Source: Planctomycetota bacterium (GTDB taxonomy: Bacteria > Planctomycetota > UBA1135 > UBA2386). Taken from it: 38,144 bases of DNA. Within the stretch, counting starts at the first letter, position 1. Each line of letters starts with the position of its first letter. A model generated the notes under the pieces. That model did not search any database, was not told the origin of the DNA, and worked only from the letters and a program-made list of their open reading frames with translations. This document shows positions 1 through 6,352 of the stretch, piece after piece. Both the position numbers and the translations under genes were made by a program. The stretch lies in the NCBI GenBank assembly GCA_020851075.1, contig JADZDL010000077.1, forward strand, positions 1 to 38,144, in the 5' to 3' direction.

Positions 1-229
1 TGGCGAGGCCCATGCCGTGCGAGTCGAGCGCGGCAGTGGCCGCCGCGCGCAGACCCGCGTCGTTGGCGAGGCCGAGGTAGTTGTTGGCGCACAGGCACAT
101 CACCTGCTTGCCATTCACGGTGATCATCGAGCCTTGCGGGCTCTGGATGACCCGCTCCTCTTTCCAGAGGCCGGCGTTGCGGATCTCGTCGAGTTCGGAG
201 CGGAAACGGGCGCGGTCTTGTTCGAACAT
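1..229 (-). CDS. kbl: Glycine C-acetyltransferase (2-amino-3-ketobutyrate CoA ligase), N-terminal part
   Basis: Only the first 76 codons are in the window; the gene runs off its left edge. The family is PLP-dependent and works in threonine degradation, splitting 2-amino-3-oxobutyrate with CoA into glycine and acetyl-CoA in the cytosol. The visible part has the family's N-terminal helix, the K-E-E-R-V-I-x-S stretch (about residues 23-30), the hallmark CANNYLGLAN (47-56) and DSHGMG (69-74), all very close to E. coli Kbl as I recall it. The start is the ATG at 229-227; I see no good Shine-Dalgarno or TANNNT box before it. A related alpha-oxoamine synthase (8-amino-7-oxononanoate synthase) is possible, but the N-terminus fits Kbl better. 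No threonine dehydrogenase gene is visible. Confidence 0.85.
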   Translation of the reverse strand, partial: MFEQDRARFRSELDEIRNAGLWKEERVIQSPQGSMITVNGKQVMCLCANNYLGLANDAGLRAAATAALDSHGMGLA

Positions 230-436
230 GGCTGGTGGCGTTCGCGGACTCAGTTCAGGCGATTGGTGCCGCAGATTTCGGACGCGGCGCCGCAGCGTCG
301 GACTGCCTTGGTCCCGGGTTCCGGGCTCCGGAGGTCCGTTCGCAGGCGGTGCTGGCCGGGGGCGGGTTGGATGCCTTTCATCGACACCATCGTCTAGGTG
401 CTAGGTCCCGCAATGGCGGGCGGAGCATTCTGCGGG

Positions 437-442
437 TACAAT
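437..442 (+). promoter_or_regulatory. Candidate -10 box (TACAAT)
   Basis: TACAAT lies 16 bp before the ATG at 459 in an AT-poor region. No convincing -35 box is visible. An earlier in-frame ATG at 441 overlaps this box, which argues for the start at 459. Confidence 0.4.
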
Positions 443-458
443 GCTCGTTCCGCCACAA

Positions 459-878
459 ATGAGATCGACCTACCCAAGACTCGTGCTCGGCTTCGCCCTC
501 CTGGCCGGTGGCTGCGCATCGGAGCGCCCGGCTTTGTCGCCCTACTCGGCGCGGCCCGTGATCGAGCTGGCGCGGTGGCAGGTGTTTGATGGCGCGGTCC
601 TGGTGGGAACGCTCATCCACCTGCAGATCCAGGAGCCTGGGGGGCCGATTCCCTACTACCGCATCGAAGATGCGAGCGGGCACTGGATTGGCCATGCGAC
701 CGAACAGGGCCGCTTCAGCCGGCGCGTGCCGTTCCAGGACGCCGAGCAGGATCTGGGGCTCTGGTCGTTGCCACAGGGGGTGGCCAGGCTCGTCGACGCA
801 AAGGCGCCCGTCGAACTGCGGCCGGTGGTGGCCGATGCCGATGCGCGGCGTTCCGATGGCCCCCCGCAGGCGAAGTGA
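459..878 (+). CDS. Small putative lipoprotein, unknown function
   Basis: A 139-residue protein I do not recognise. The first 19 residues look like a lipoprotein signal: an arginine, a short hydrophobic core (LVLGFALLAGG) and a Cys at about position 19, so the mature protein would be lipidated. The rest is a small mixed domain with many Trp, Tyr and Gly residues (ARWQVFDG, IPYYRIED, GHWIGHATEQGRF), perhaps a beta-rich fold. The ATG at 459 is chosen over 441 because it gives a normal signal peptide and leaves the TACAAT box outside the gene. The gene stands alone between kbl on the other strand and a convergent secreted-protein gene. A 20-bp tandem duplication covers its stop codon. Confidence 0.65.
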   Translation: MRSTYPRLVLGFALLAGGCASERPALSPYSARPVIELARWQVFDGAVLVGTLIHLQIQEPGGPIPYYRIEDASGHWIGHATEQGRFSRRVPFQDAEQDLGLWSLPQGVARLVDAKAPVELRPVVADADARRSDGPPQAK

Positions 879-901
879 CCGCCCCGCAGGCAAAGTGACC
901 G
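862..901 (+). repeat. 20-bp tandem duplication across the stop codon
   Basis: Two adjacent 20-bp copies (862-881 and 882-901) differ at one base (G872 against A892). Each contains a TGA; the first is the stop codon of the lipoprotein gene. It looks like a recent slippage duplication in the short gap between two convergent genes. Confidence 0.8.
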
Positions 902-931
902 GTTGCGTCAGCTGCGGGCCGTCGCCGACGA

Positions 932-1894
932 TCAGTGGACGCTGAGCCGCAGGCCGTTGCTGAGCAGCGTCGACTGTGTCGACGAGAACGTGACCGCCTG
1001 CGCGTTCATCGCAAAGCCGATGGGCAGCGCGACGTTGGGGATCACGAACTGGCCGCTGTTCCAGTAGACGAAGGTCGCGAAATCGGTCCACTGCGTGCAG
1101 AACGGCGGCAGGCTGACCGGGTTGTTGAGCGGCGTGTGGCCAAACAGCAGCCAGGTGTTGTTTGTGGGCTGTGGCCACAGCGAGAACGCGAGGCTGCCGT
1201 CGGCGCCGCGTTGCTCAAACAGCGCGATGCCGCAAGGTGTGCCGTAGGGCTCCACCGGGCCGGTGTCCGGATACCAGCGCACGACCACGTAGGCCATGTA
1301 TTCGCCGATGTTGCCGCCCGGCATGCTGATCGCGCCGCCGTGGGCGATGTGGATCGCCAGATTGCCCGGGCCGAACGAGCGTGGAAACTCCGTGTAGGTC
1401 ACGAAGGGCGGCGATCCGTACGGATTGCCAATGACGTCGAGCGAGCCGTTGGCGTCGACATCGACCGAGAAGTTGCCGATTCCGGGCCAGCCGCCGGACG
1501 GTTGCGACTGCACCATCACGGCGAGCACGCCGCGCACTGCCGTCGGGGCGCTCAGGGTGAGCTGGTAGTCGGCGCTCGAGGTCAGCACGGCGCCGTTCGT
1601 GGAGTTCATCGTCGAGGCGGAGCAGAACACCCTCGACTCAAACGTGACGATCTGCGCCTGCGTGCTGATCTGGCTCGTGAGCAGACCCGTGGCGACACCA
1701 CTCGTGACCTGCAGCGACAAGCCGTCGCCGACGTTGGTGCCCGGCGCGAGGATGTGCTGGGCAGGGGGAGCCACATTGAGGTGCTCGGCGCGCAGGTAGC
1801 CGGGCAGCACTTCCACGGCAGTGGCCGTGACCGACTGGGCGGCGAGGGGCAGGGTCATCGCTGCCGCGGTAAGGATGGCTTTGGGGCGTAACAT
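932..1894 (-). CDS. Secreted protein with planctomycete-type C-terminal module
   Basis: A 320-residue exported protein. A signal peptide (MLRPKAILTAAAMTLPLAAQS) precedes a beta-rich region with few charged residues. The last ~100 residues start near YGTPCG and end in SNGLRLSVH, and resemble the C-terminal modules of six other secreted proteins in this window. The middle contains DVDANGSLDVIG, a loop like the calcium-binding loops of FG-GAP proteins. The ATG at 1894 is preferred over one at 1924: it has an AGGAA sequence six bases upstream (1901-1905) and starts a clean signal peptide, while the upstream ATG overlaps a TAGAAT -10 box. Function unknown; a surface or extracellular role is inferred only from export. 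Confidence 0.75.
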   Translation of the reverse strand: MLRPKAILTAAAMTLPLAAQSVTATAVEVLPGYLRAEHLNVAPPAQHILAPGTNVGDGLSLQVTSGVATGLLTSQISTQAQIVTFESRVFCSASTMNSTNGAVLTSSADYQLTLSAPTAVRGVLAVMVQSQPSGGWPGIGNFSVDVDANGSLDVIGNPYGSPPFVTYTEFPRSFGPGNLAIHIAHGGAISMPGGNIGEYMAYVVVRWYPDTGPVEPYGTPCGIALFEQRGADGSLAFSLWPQPTNNTWLLFGHTPLNNPVSLPPFCTQWTDFATFVYWNSGQFVIPNVALPIGFAMNAQAVTFSSTQSTLLSNGLRLSVH

Positions 1895-1922
1895 GGCGAC
1901 TTCCTGGCCGGTATCGGATCCC

Positions 1923-1928
1923 ATTCTA
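1923..1928 (-). promoter_or_regulatory. Candidate -10 box (TAGAAT) with downstream Shine-Dalgarno
   Basis: On the minus strand TAGAAT lies about 28 bp before the ATG at 1894, with AGGAA (1901-1905) six bases before that ATG. This is one of the few genes here with a visible Shine-Dalgarno and a normal leader. Confidence 0.5.
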
Positions 1929-1983
1929 CCCGATCCGAAGTGCTTTGCACGTAAACCCCTAGTGGGCGAGCCTGACTTGGGCT

Positions 1984-2020
1984 GGGGCGAGCCCTGTTCT
2001 TGGGCTACATTGCTCGCCCC
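1984..2020 (+). promoter_or_regulatory. Inverted repeat around a TACATT -10-like box
   Basis: A perfect 9-bp inverted repeat (1984-1992 and 2012-2020, 19-bp spacer) flanks TACATT at 2006-2011, just before the thioesterase ATG at 2023. A further partial direct copy of the left arm starts at 1964. It could be an operator or an mRNA hairpin; nothing identifies a regulator. Confidence 0.35.
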
Positions 2021-2022
2021 GA

Positions 2023-2511
2023 ATGTCCGCCACCCAAGTTCCGCCGAGTCCCCGCCCCGTCTCCGACAGCAAGGTCGAGATGACCGAGATCGTCTTCCCC
2101 AACGACGCCAACCCGCTGGGGAATGCCATGGGCGGCCGCGTGATGCACTGGATCGATATCTGTGCCGCCGTGGCCGCCGGGCGCCACGCCCGCACGCCGG
2201 TGGTGACCGCCAGCGCCGACCAGATCGACTTCCACAATCCGGTGCCCGTCGGGGCGGTGGTGGTGCTGCTGGCCTCCGTGAACGTCGCCGGGCGCACCTC
2301 GATGGAAGTCGGCGTGAAGGTCTGGCAGGAAGATCGCGCTACGGGCGATCGTAAGCACGTCGCCTCGGCGTATCTGACCTTCGTGTCGCTCGACCCGGTG
2401 ACGAAGACGCCGCGGCCGGTGCCGGGCATCATCGCGGAGACCGACGAGGAGAAGCGGCGGTTCGATGCGGCCAGGCAACGGCGCGCGCACCGGCTCGCGA
2501 TGCGCAAGTAA
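2023..2511 (+). CDS. Acyl-CoA thioesterase, hotdog fold (YciA/BACH-like)
   Basis: A 162-residue cytosolic enzyme that should hydrolyse acyl-CoA thioesters to free acid and CoA. The family signature is clear: FPNDANPLGNAMGG (25-38), then VMHWIDICAA with the conserved Asp at about position 45, and later the core hotdog strands (ADQIDFHNPV, GRTSMEVGVKVW, ASAYLTFVSLD). The charged C-terminal tail (EEKRRFDAARQRR) is common in this family. The length fits a single hotdog domain that would assemble as a hexamer. The ATG at 2023 has no Shine-Dalgarno; TACATT lies 11 bp upstream. The chain-length preference cannot be read from the sequence. Confidence 0.9.
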   Translation: MSATQVPPSPRPVSDSKVEMTEIVFPNDANPLGNAMGGRVMHWIDICAAVAAGRHARTPVVTASADQIDFHNPVPVGAVVVLLASVNVAGRTSMEVGVKVWQEDRATGDRKHVASAYLTFVSLDPVTKTPRPVPGIIAETDEEKRRFDAARQRRAHRLAMRK

Positions 2512-2515
2512 CCGC

Positions 2516-2566
2516 GTCGCCGCGGGCGATGGCCAGGTCGAATTGCAGGTCGTTGCGCGCGGCGAC
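2516..2566. terminator. Possible two-way hairpin between convergent genes
   Basis: A 9-bp inverted repeat (2516-2524 with 2558-2566) lies in the 63-bp gap between the thioesterase and sulfatase stop codons. There is no T-run and the loop is long (33 nt), so this is a weak call. Confidence 0.2.
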
Positions 2567-2574
2567 CAGAGCAC

Positions 2575-4107
2575 TCAGCGCGAACGGCCGGCTGCGCGCA
2601 GTTCCTGGAGCCGGGCGGCCATTCCGGCGGTGCGCTCGGGCTCGGTCGCGGCGAGGTTCGTCGTCTCGCCGGGGTCCTTGCTGAGGTCGTACAACTGCGC
2701 CACCGGCGCGTTGCCGAGTTCGGTCTTCGTGCTCGCGTCGTAGGCCGCGCGCTGGCTCGGTTCGATGTACTTCCACGAACCGATGCGCAGCGACAGCGAG
2801 CCAGAGTGTTCGATCAGATGATCGCGCCCGACCTTGTCCTTGCCGAGCAGCGCATCGAGTTGGTTCTGGCTGTCGGGCGCGTCCCCTTCGGCGATCGGCT
2901 GGCCGACCAGGTGCGCGAGGCTGTGCAGCAGGTCCACCTGACTCACCAGGGCCGCGGACTCACCGGCGGCGACGTGGCCTGGCCAGCGCACGACGAACGG
3001 CACGCGCGTGCCAGCTTCCAACGCGCTGTACTTGCCGCCGCGCCACGGGCCGGCGGGGCGATGCGAACCGAGCTTCTCCTCCGAATCGTCGACATAACCG
3101 TCGTTCACGACCGGCCCGTTGTCGCTGCTCAGGATCACGAGCGTGTTGTTCGTGAGTTTCAGTTCGTCGAGCGTGTTGAGCAGTTCGCCGACGCACCAGT
3201 CGAGTTGCACGATCGCATCGCCGCGCGGCCCCATCGTCGTCTTGCCTTGGAAACGTGGATGCGGCACCCGCGGCACGTGGATGTCGTGTGTCGCGAAGTA
3301 GAGGCAGAACGGGCGATCCTTGTTGGCCTGTAGGAACTGCTTGCCGCGGGTGACGAACGCGTCGGCCATGTCCTCGTCAACCCAGCGCGCTTTCACCCCG
3401 CCGGTCATGTAGCCGATGCGGCTGATGCCGTTCACGATGGTCATGTCGTGGCCTTGGAACCACTTCATCTTGAGCAGGTCGGGCCGTTCGCGGCCGGTCG
3501 GTGCGTCGCCGATGCGCTTGCCGTACGAGACGAGGATCGGGTCGCCGGCTTCGAGCCCGCGCACCGCGTGGTCGTCGACGTAGACGCACGGCACCCGGTC
3601 GCCCGTGGCTGGCAACAGCATGCATTCGTCAAAACCGACTTCGAGCGGCCCAGGCGCGATGGAACCGTTCCAGTCGAGATCGCCGTTGCCGAGGCCCAGG
3701 TGCCATTTGCCGATCACCGCCGTGCGGTAACCCGCGCGCTGCATCACGGCTGGCAGGGTCGTACGGCCCGGTGTGAGGATGAGTTTCGCATTGCCCGGCA
3801 GCACGCCGGTGCCCTTCTGGCGGAACGCGTATTCGCCCGTGAGCAGCGAATAGCGCGAAGGTGTGCAGGTTGCCGAGGTGCAGTGCGCGTCCGTGAAGCG
3901 CAGGCCAGCTGCCGCCAGCCGGTCGATGTTGGGCGTCTGCACGGCCTTGGCGCCGTAGCAGGATACGTCGCCGTAGCCGAGGTCATCGGCGTAGAGGATG
4001 ACCACGTTCGGGGGCTTCGCGGGCGCTTGGGTTTGGGCGTGGTTCTGGGCCGTGATCGTGGCCAAGGCGAGTCCTGCGCTGAGCAGGGTTCGAAGGGCTC
4101 CGTGCAT
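2575..4107 (-). CDS. Sulfatase (Cys-type, formylglycine-dependent), exported
   Basis: A 510-residue exported enzyme that should cleave sulfate esters, probably on sulfated carbohydrates. After a signal peptide (residues 1-20 or so) come the metal-binding DD at about 41-42 (ILYADDLGYGD), TPNIDRLAAAG (58-68), and the catalytic CTPSR at 81-85, whose Cys81 is converted to formylglycine by a maturation enzyme not in this window. Further family marks are GKWHLG, the HDIHVPRVPHPRF region and SSDNGP (metal ligands). The ATG at 4107 is chosen because it begins the signal peptide and has TATCCT exactly six bases upstream; the longer frame would add a charged extension. The natural substrate cannot be deduced; related proteins include arylsulfatase A and heparan or N-acetylgalactosamine sulfatases. 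Confidence 0.93.
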   Translation of the reverse strand: MHGALRTLLSAGLALATITAQNHAQTQAPAKPPNVVILYADDLGYGDVSCYGAKAVQTPNIDRLAAAGLRFTDAHCTSATCTPSRYSLLTGEYAFRQKGTGVLPGNAKLILTPGRTTLPAVMQRAGYRTAVIGKWHLGLGNGDLDWNGSIAPGPLEVGFDECMLLPATGDRVPCVYVDDHAVRGLEAGDPILVSYGKRIGDAPTGRERPDLLKMKWFQGHDMTIVNGISRIGYMTGGVKARWVDEDMADAFVTRGKQFLQANKDRPFCLYFATHDIHVPRVPHPRFQGKTTMGPRGDAIVQLDWCVGELLNTLDELKLTNNTLVILSSDNGPVVNDGYVDDSEEKLGSHRPAGPWRGGKYSALEAGTRVPFVVRWPGHVAAGESAALVSQVDLLHSLAHLVGQPIAEGDAPDSQNQLDALLGKDKVGRDHLIEHSGSLSLRIGSWKYIEPSQRAAYDASTKTELGNAPVAQLYDLSKDPGETTNLAATEPERTAGMAARLQELRAAGRSR

Positions 4108-4113
4108 CGCGGC

Positions 4114-4119
4114 AGGATA
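4114..4119 (-). promoter_or_regulatory. -10-like TATCCT, six bases before the sulfatase ATG
   Basis: On the minus strand TATCCT lies six bases before the ATG, with TG in the extended -10 position. If it is the promoter, the transcript would start at or next to the start codon and be leaderless. Confidence 0.5.
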
Positions 4120-4205
4120 ACAGCGGCTCGGTGCCAAAAGCCGGCAAACCGTCATCCATGAGCCCAATCGGCCAAATGGAGGCGGAATGGAGTCGGTGGG
4201 GTGGA

Positions 4206-4285
4206 TCGCAGCGCGGCGAGGAATCTAAAGTGGACTTTAGAAAAGGACGAGGAATCTAAAGTGGACTTTAGATTCCTCGCTGCGA
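4206..4285. repeat. Palindromic direct-repeat element at the 3' end of the amidase gene
   Basis: Two identical 25-bp copies (4217-4241 and 4248-4272) are offset by 31 bp. Each is itself largely self-complementary. The second copy extends to a perfect inverted repeat with 15-bp arms (4248-4262 and 4265-4279) and a 2-bp centre. Outer 8-bp arms at 4206-4213 and 4278-4285 are also inverted copies. The element is AT-richer than its surroundings and covers the last codons and stop (4268-4270) of the NTAQ1-like gene. It may act as a terminator or mRNA-end hairpin between this gene and the sulfatase, or be a small mobile palindrome; I saw no other copy in the window. Confidence 0.75.
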
Positions 4286-4822
4286 CGCATGGGCCATTTG
4301 GTCCGCATCCACGACAACTCCCGCGATCGCATCCTCGGGATCGACGAAGCGCATGAGGTTCATGCCGCGCGCGGGATCGAACGGTGCCGGCCAGTCCGGA
4401 AACGGCTGCACGGGTCGTTTCCTCGCATCGCGCATGTGCGAACGGTCCGACGAGAACTTGGCGAGGAACTCTTCGCCATCGACGATGCGGAAGCGCGGCT
4501 GCAGGTCGAACTGGTCGGCGCGGAACGCATGGCCGAGCCAGTCGCGCACCGGCCAGACGAGCTGGTCGCGATCGTCGAGGTCGAGGATCAGGCCTTCCTT
4601 GGGCAGCAGCAGGACCACGTGGTAGTCCCAGACGACGGGATCGGGCCGGCCGGCGCGCTGACCCCACATCGCCACCGTGCGCGTCGCGTTGGTCACGAAC
4701 ACCGCCGCCCGCGGCTGTGGCAGCCCCTCGGCTTGGAGCAGCTGCCAGACGTTCTCCTCGCAGAAGTAGGGCTGGTAGGGCTGCCGCTGGCGCCAGGTTT
4801 CGTCGAGGTTCAGGGCGTGCAC
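4268..4822 (-). CDS. Protein N-terminal glutamine amidohydrolase (NTAQ1 family)
   Basis: A 184-residue cytosolic enzyme predicted to deamidate N-terminal Gln of proteins to Glu, the first step of a Gln N-degron route. It matches the family closely: Cys21 in PYFCEENVW, His68 in VWDYHVVLLL and Asp81 in ILDLDD form the Cys-His-Asp triad known from human NTAQ1, and the later FSSDRSHMRD and MNLMRFVDPED blocks are also family hallmarks. The length is typical (about 200). The start is a GTG at 4822 with TAGACT exactly six bases upstream. The family is best known from eukaryotes, with scattered bacterial members. It is divergent from a Clp N-domain protein, which may be functionally linked. The 3' end runs into a palindromic repeat. 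Confidence 0.92.
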   Translation of the reverse strand: MHALNLDETWRQRQPYQPYFCEENVWQLLQAEGLPQPRAAVFVTNATRTVAMWGQRAGRPDPVVWDYHVVLLLPKEGLILDLDDRDQLVWPVRDWLGHAFRADQFDLQPRFRIVDGEEFLAKFSSDRSHMRDARKRPVQPFPDWPAPFDPARGMNLMRFVDPEDAIAGVVVDADQMAHASQRGI

Positions 4823-4828
4823 GGGCGC

Positions 4829-4834
4829 AGTCTA
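4829..4834 (-). promoter_or_regulatory. -10-like TAGACT, six bases before the amidase GTG
   Basis: On the minus strand CG-TAGACT is followed by six bases and then the GTG start. No Shine-Dalgarno is present, so a leaderless transcript is likely. Confidence 0.5.
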
Positions 4835-5004
4835 CGAGGCTGCTGGCGTGCTTGGACCACGTTGTGGGGGCGGGAATCCTGGGAAGGCGGCCGTGGCGGC
4901 GGGGAGCGGCCGGTGTCAGCGGGGCCGGCGGCAGGCTGGTAGCTGGCCGTCGGCTGCGCAGCAAAGAACCCACCACCCGGGTAGCGCCGGCCTGGACCGG
5001 TCGC

Positions 5005-5010
5005 TAGAGT
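5005..5010 (+). promoter_or_regulatory. Candidate -10 box (TAGAGT) before the Clp N-domain gene
   Basis: TAGAGT lies 11 bp before the ATG at 5022; no Shine-Dalgarno is visible between them. Confidence 0.4.
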
Positions 5011-5021
5011 CTTCTCCCCCT

Positions 5022-5474
5022 ATGTTCGAGGACTTCGCCGAGAAGACCGTCCTGGCCATCAAGAAGGCCGAAGAGCTGGCGCAGCAGCTCAAAGACGAGT
5101 CGGTTGCCACTGGCCACATCATCTACGGCCTGTGCGTCGACCGCAGCGTCTGCCTGCACCACATCTTCCAGGACCTCAACGTCGACCCGGACATGTTCTC
5201 GGGCTACGTCAACAGCCTGCCGCGCGAGCCCGGAGTGCCGAACGGCCCGTTCAATCGGCACGTCAAGACCGTGTTTGAGCGCGCCAAGGATGCTGCGCAG
5301 CAGCTCGGCACGAAGCGCGTCGAGCCCGAGCACCTGGCGCTGGCGTTGTTGTCGGTGAAAGCCGGGTCGTGCTACGAGACGCTGAAGGAGTTCTCGATCG
5401 ACCCTGAGTATGTGCAGGCGTTGATCCTGCAGGCGATGGGGCTCGACCCCGAGATGATCCCGGACTGGTTCTAG
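5022..5474 (+). CDS. Stand-alone Clp N-terminal-domain protein (no ATPase)
   Basis: A 150-residue protein made almost entirely of two Clp_N repeats, the substrate- and adaptor-binding part of ClpA/ClpC. Repeat 1 spans about residues 4-65 (FAEKTVLAIKKAEELAQQL, then ATGHIIYGL); repeat 2 about 74-140 (FNRHVKTVFERAKDAAQQL, then EPEHLALALL). No Walker A/B motif or AAA+ domain follows; the protein ends in PEMIPDWF. By analogy with plant ClpT and other Clp_N-only proteins it may bind a Clp protease or its substrates as an adaptor or modulator; this is inference. It is divergent from the N-terminal Gln amidase across 199 bp, a suggestive neighbour because Clp proteases degrade N-degron substrates in bacteria. 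The ATG at 5022 follows TAGAGT. Confidence 0.85.
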   Translation: MFEDFAEKTVLAIKKAEELAQQLKDESVATGHIIYGLCVDRSVCLHHIFQDLNVDPDMFSGYVNSLPREPGVPNGPFNRHVKTVFERAKDAAQQLGTKRVEPEHLALALLSVKAGSCYETLKEFSIDPEYVQALILQAMGLDPEMIPDWF

Positions 5475-5533
5475 AGTCGTCTGGTTGCACTCTGGCGCAA
5501 GTGGACTGCGCGGATGAAGCTTTCGTGGCCCCC

Positions 5534-5561
5534 TTGCCCCGTTGCCTTCGCGGGCTAGCCT
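5534..5561 (+). promoter_or_regulatory. Candidate promoter (TTGCCC - 16 bp - TAGCCT)
   Basis: A -35-like TTGCCC (5534-5539) and a -10-like TAGCCT (5556-5561) precede the small-protein gene at 5593, leaving a leader of about 25 nt without a Shine-Dalgarno. Confidence 0.35.
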
Positions 5562-5592
5562 GCTCGCCCTTCAGACACACAACCAGACCAAC

Positions 5593-5805
5593 ATGAACAT
5601 CAACAACGCAGTCACGAAGGCCTACGAAGGCAAGTCGTTCAAGGAAATCGTCAACGCCCCGGTGGATGCCCTGCAGGGTGTCTCGGCGGCTGACGCGGCG
5701 GCGCTGAAGGCCGCGTTCAACATCACGACCGTCGGGGATCTCGCGAAGAACAAGTTCTTCCGCTGGGCTCAGTCGATCGCGAATCTCGCCGAAACCGAAG
5801 TGTGA
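5593..5805 (+). CDS. Small helical protein, helix-hairpin-helix-like
   Basis: A 70-residue protein with a composition typical of a real gene, beginning MNINNAVTKAYEGKSF. The central part (APVDALQGVSAADAAALKAAF, then NITTVGDLAKNKFFRWAQSI) resembles one helix-hairpin-helix unit, where a 'G-V-S-x-x-D-A-A-A-L' helix is followed by 'I-T-T-V-G-D-L'. Such units are found in DUF4332-like and other DNA- or protein-binding proteins. The ATG at 5593 is chosen because residues upstream of it do not look coding. Its stop overlaps the GTG start of the next gene (GTGTGA), so the two are almost surely translated together. Function unknown. Confidence 0.7.
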   Translation: MNINNAVTKAYEGKSFKEIVNAPVDALQGVSAADAAALKAAFNITTVGDLAKNKFFRWAQSIANLAETEV

Positions 5806-6308
5806 GCCAGGCGCCTCGTTCGGGAACCGCCGTGAAGGGCGGGTTGGCCGCGGTTGCCGCGGCGCTCGCCTACCTGGCTGCGCAGTGGCTAGGGGTGCTG
5901 CCTGCGACTCCTCCAAGTGCCGGGGCGTCCTTGCCGGCGCCTGCTGCACCCGAGAAGCGGTCGGCCAATGCTGCGGATGACACGGCTGCGATCGGCCGCT
6001 ACTTCGCGGCCAAGGTCTCGGACCGCATCGTCGAGGCAGAAGGCCCCGTCGTGCATGTGTTGCCTGACGATGCGGACGGCGACCGCCACCAGCGGTTCCT
6101 GATCGAGCTGTCGAACGGCGTCACCGTCAAGATTGCGCACAACATCGATCTGGCGCCGCGTGTTCCGGTCCAAAAGGGCGATCGGGTGCGGTTCCACGGC
6201 GAATACGAGTGGAATGACAAGGGCGGCGTCGTGCACTGGACGCACCGCGATCCCGCCGGGCGCCACGAACACGGTTGGCTGCAGCTCGCCGGCAAACGCT
6301 ACGAGTAG
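5802..6308 (+). CDS. DUF3465-like membrane-anchored protein
   Basis: A 168-residue protein. Residues about 12-35 form one hydrophobic segment (signal anchor), followed by an Ala/Pro-rich linker. From about residue 95 the sequence matches what I recall of the DUF3465 family: DRHQRFLIEL, KIAHNIDLAPRVP, GDRVRFHGEYEWN, GGVVHWTHRDP and GRHEHGWLQL. Family members are small secreted or periplasmic beta-barrel (OB-like) proteins of unknown function. The GTG start overlaps the stop of the small helical protein by four bases, so it is the second gene of a two-gene unit. dinB follows 44 bp downstream in the same direction but has its own TAACCT box. Confidence 0.8.
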   Translation: MSQAPRSGTAVKGGLAAVAAALAYLAAQWLGVLPATPPSAGASLPAPAAPEKRSANAADDTAAIGRYFAAKVSDRIVEAEGPVVHVLPDDADGDRHQRFLIELSNGVTVKIAHNIDLAPRVPVQKGDRVRFHGEYEWNDKGGVVHWTHRDPAGRHEHGWLQLAGKRYE

Positions 6309-6339
6309 CGGGCGCCTTTTGCGGCTTCGTCCGAGGCCG

Positions 6340-6345
6340 TAACCT
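6340..6345 (+). promoter_or_regulatory. -10-like TAACCT, seven bases before the dinB GTG
   Basis: CG-TAACCT at 6340-6345 is followed by seven bases and the GTG at 6353. There is no Shine-Dalgarno. No LexA-type operator was recognised here. Confidence 0.45.
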
Positions 6346-6352
6346 TGCGGCG

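Noticed and set aside
4206..4285. Ends of an insertion sequence
   Set aside because: No transposase gene or target-site duplication is near; kept only as a repeat.
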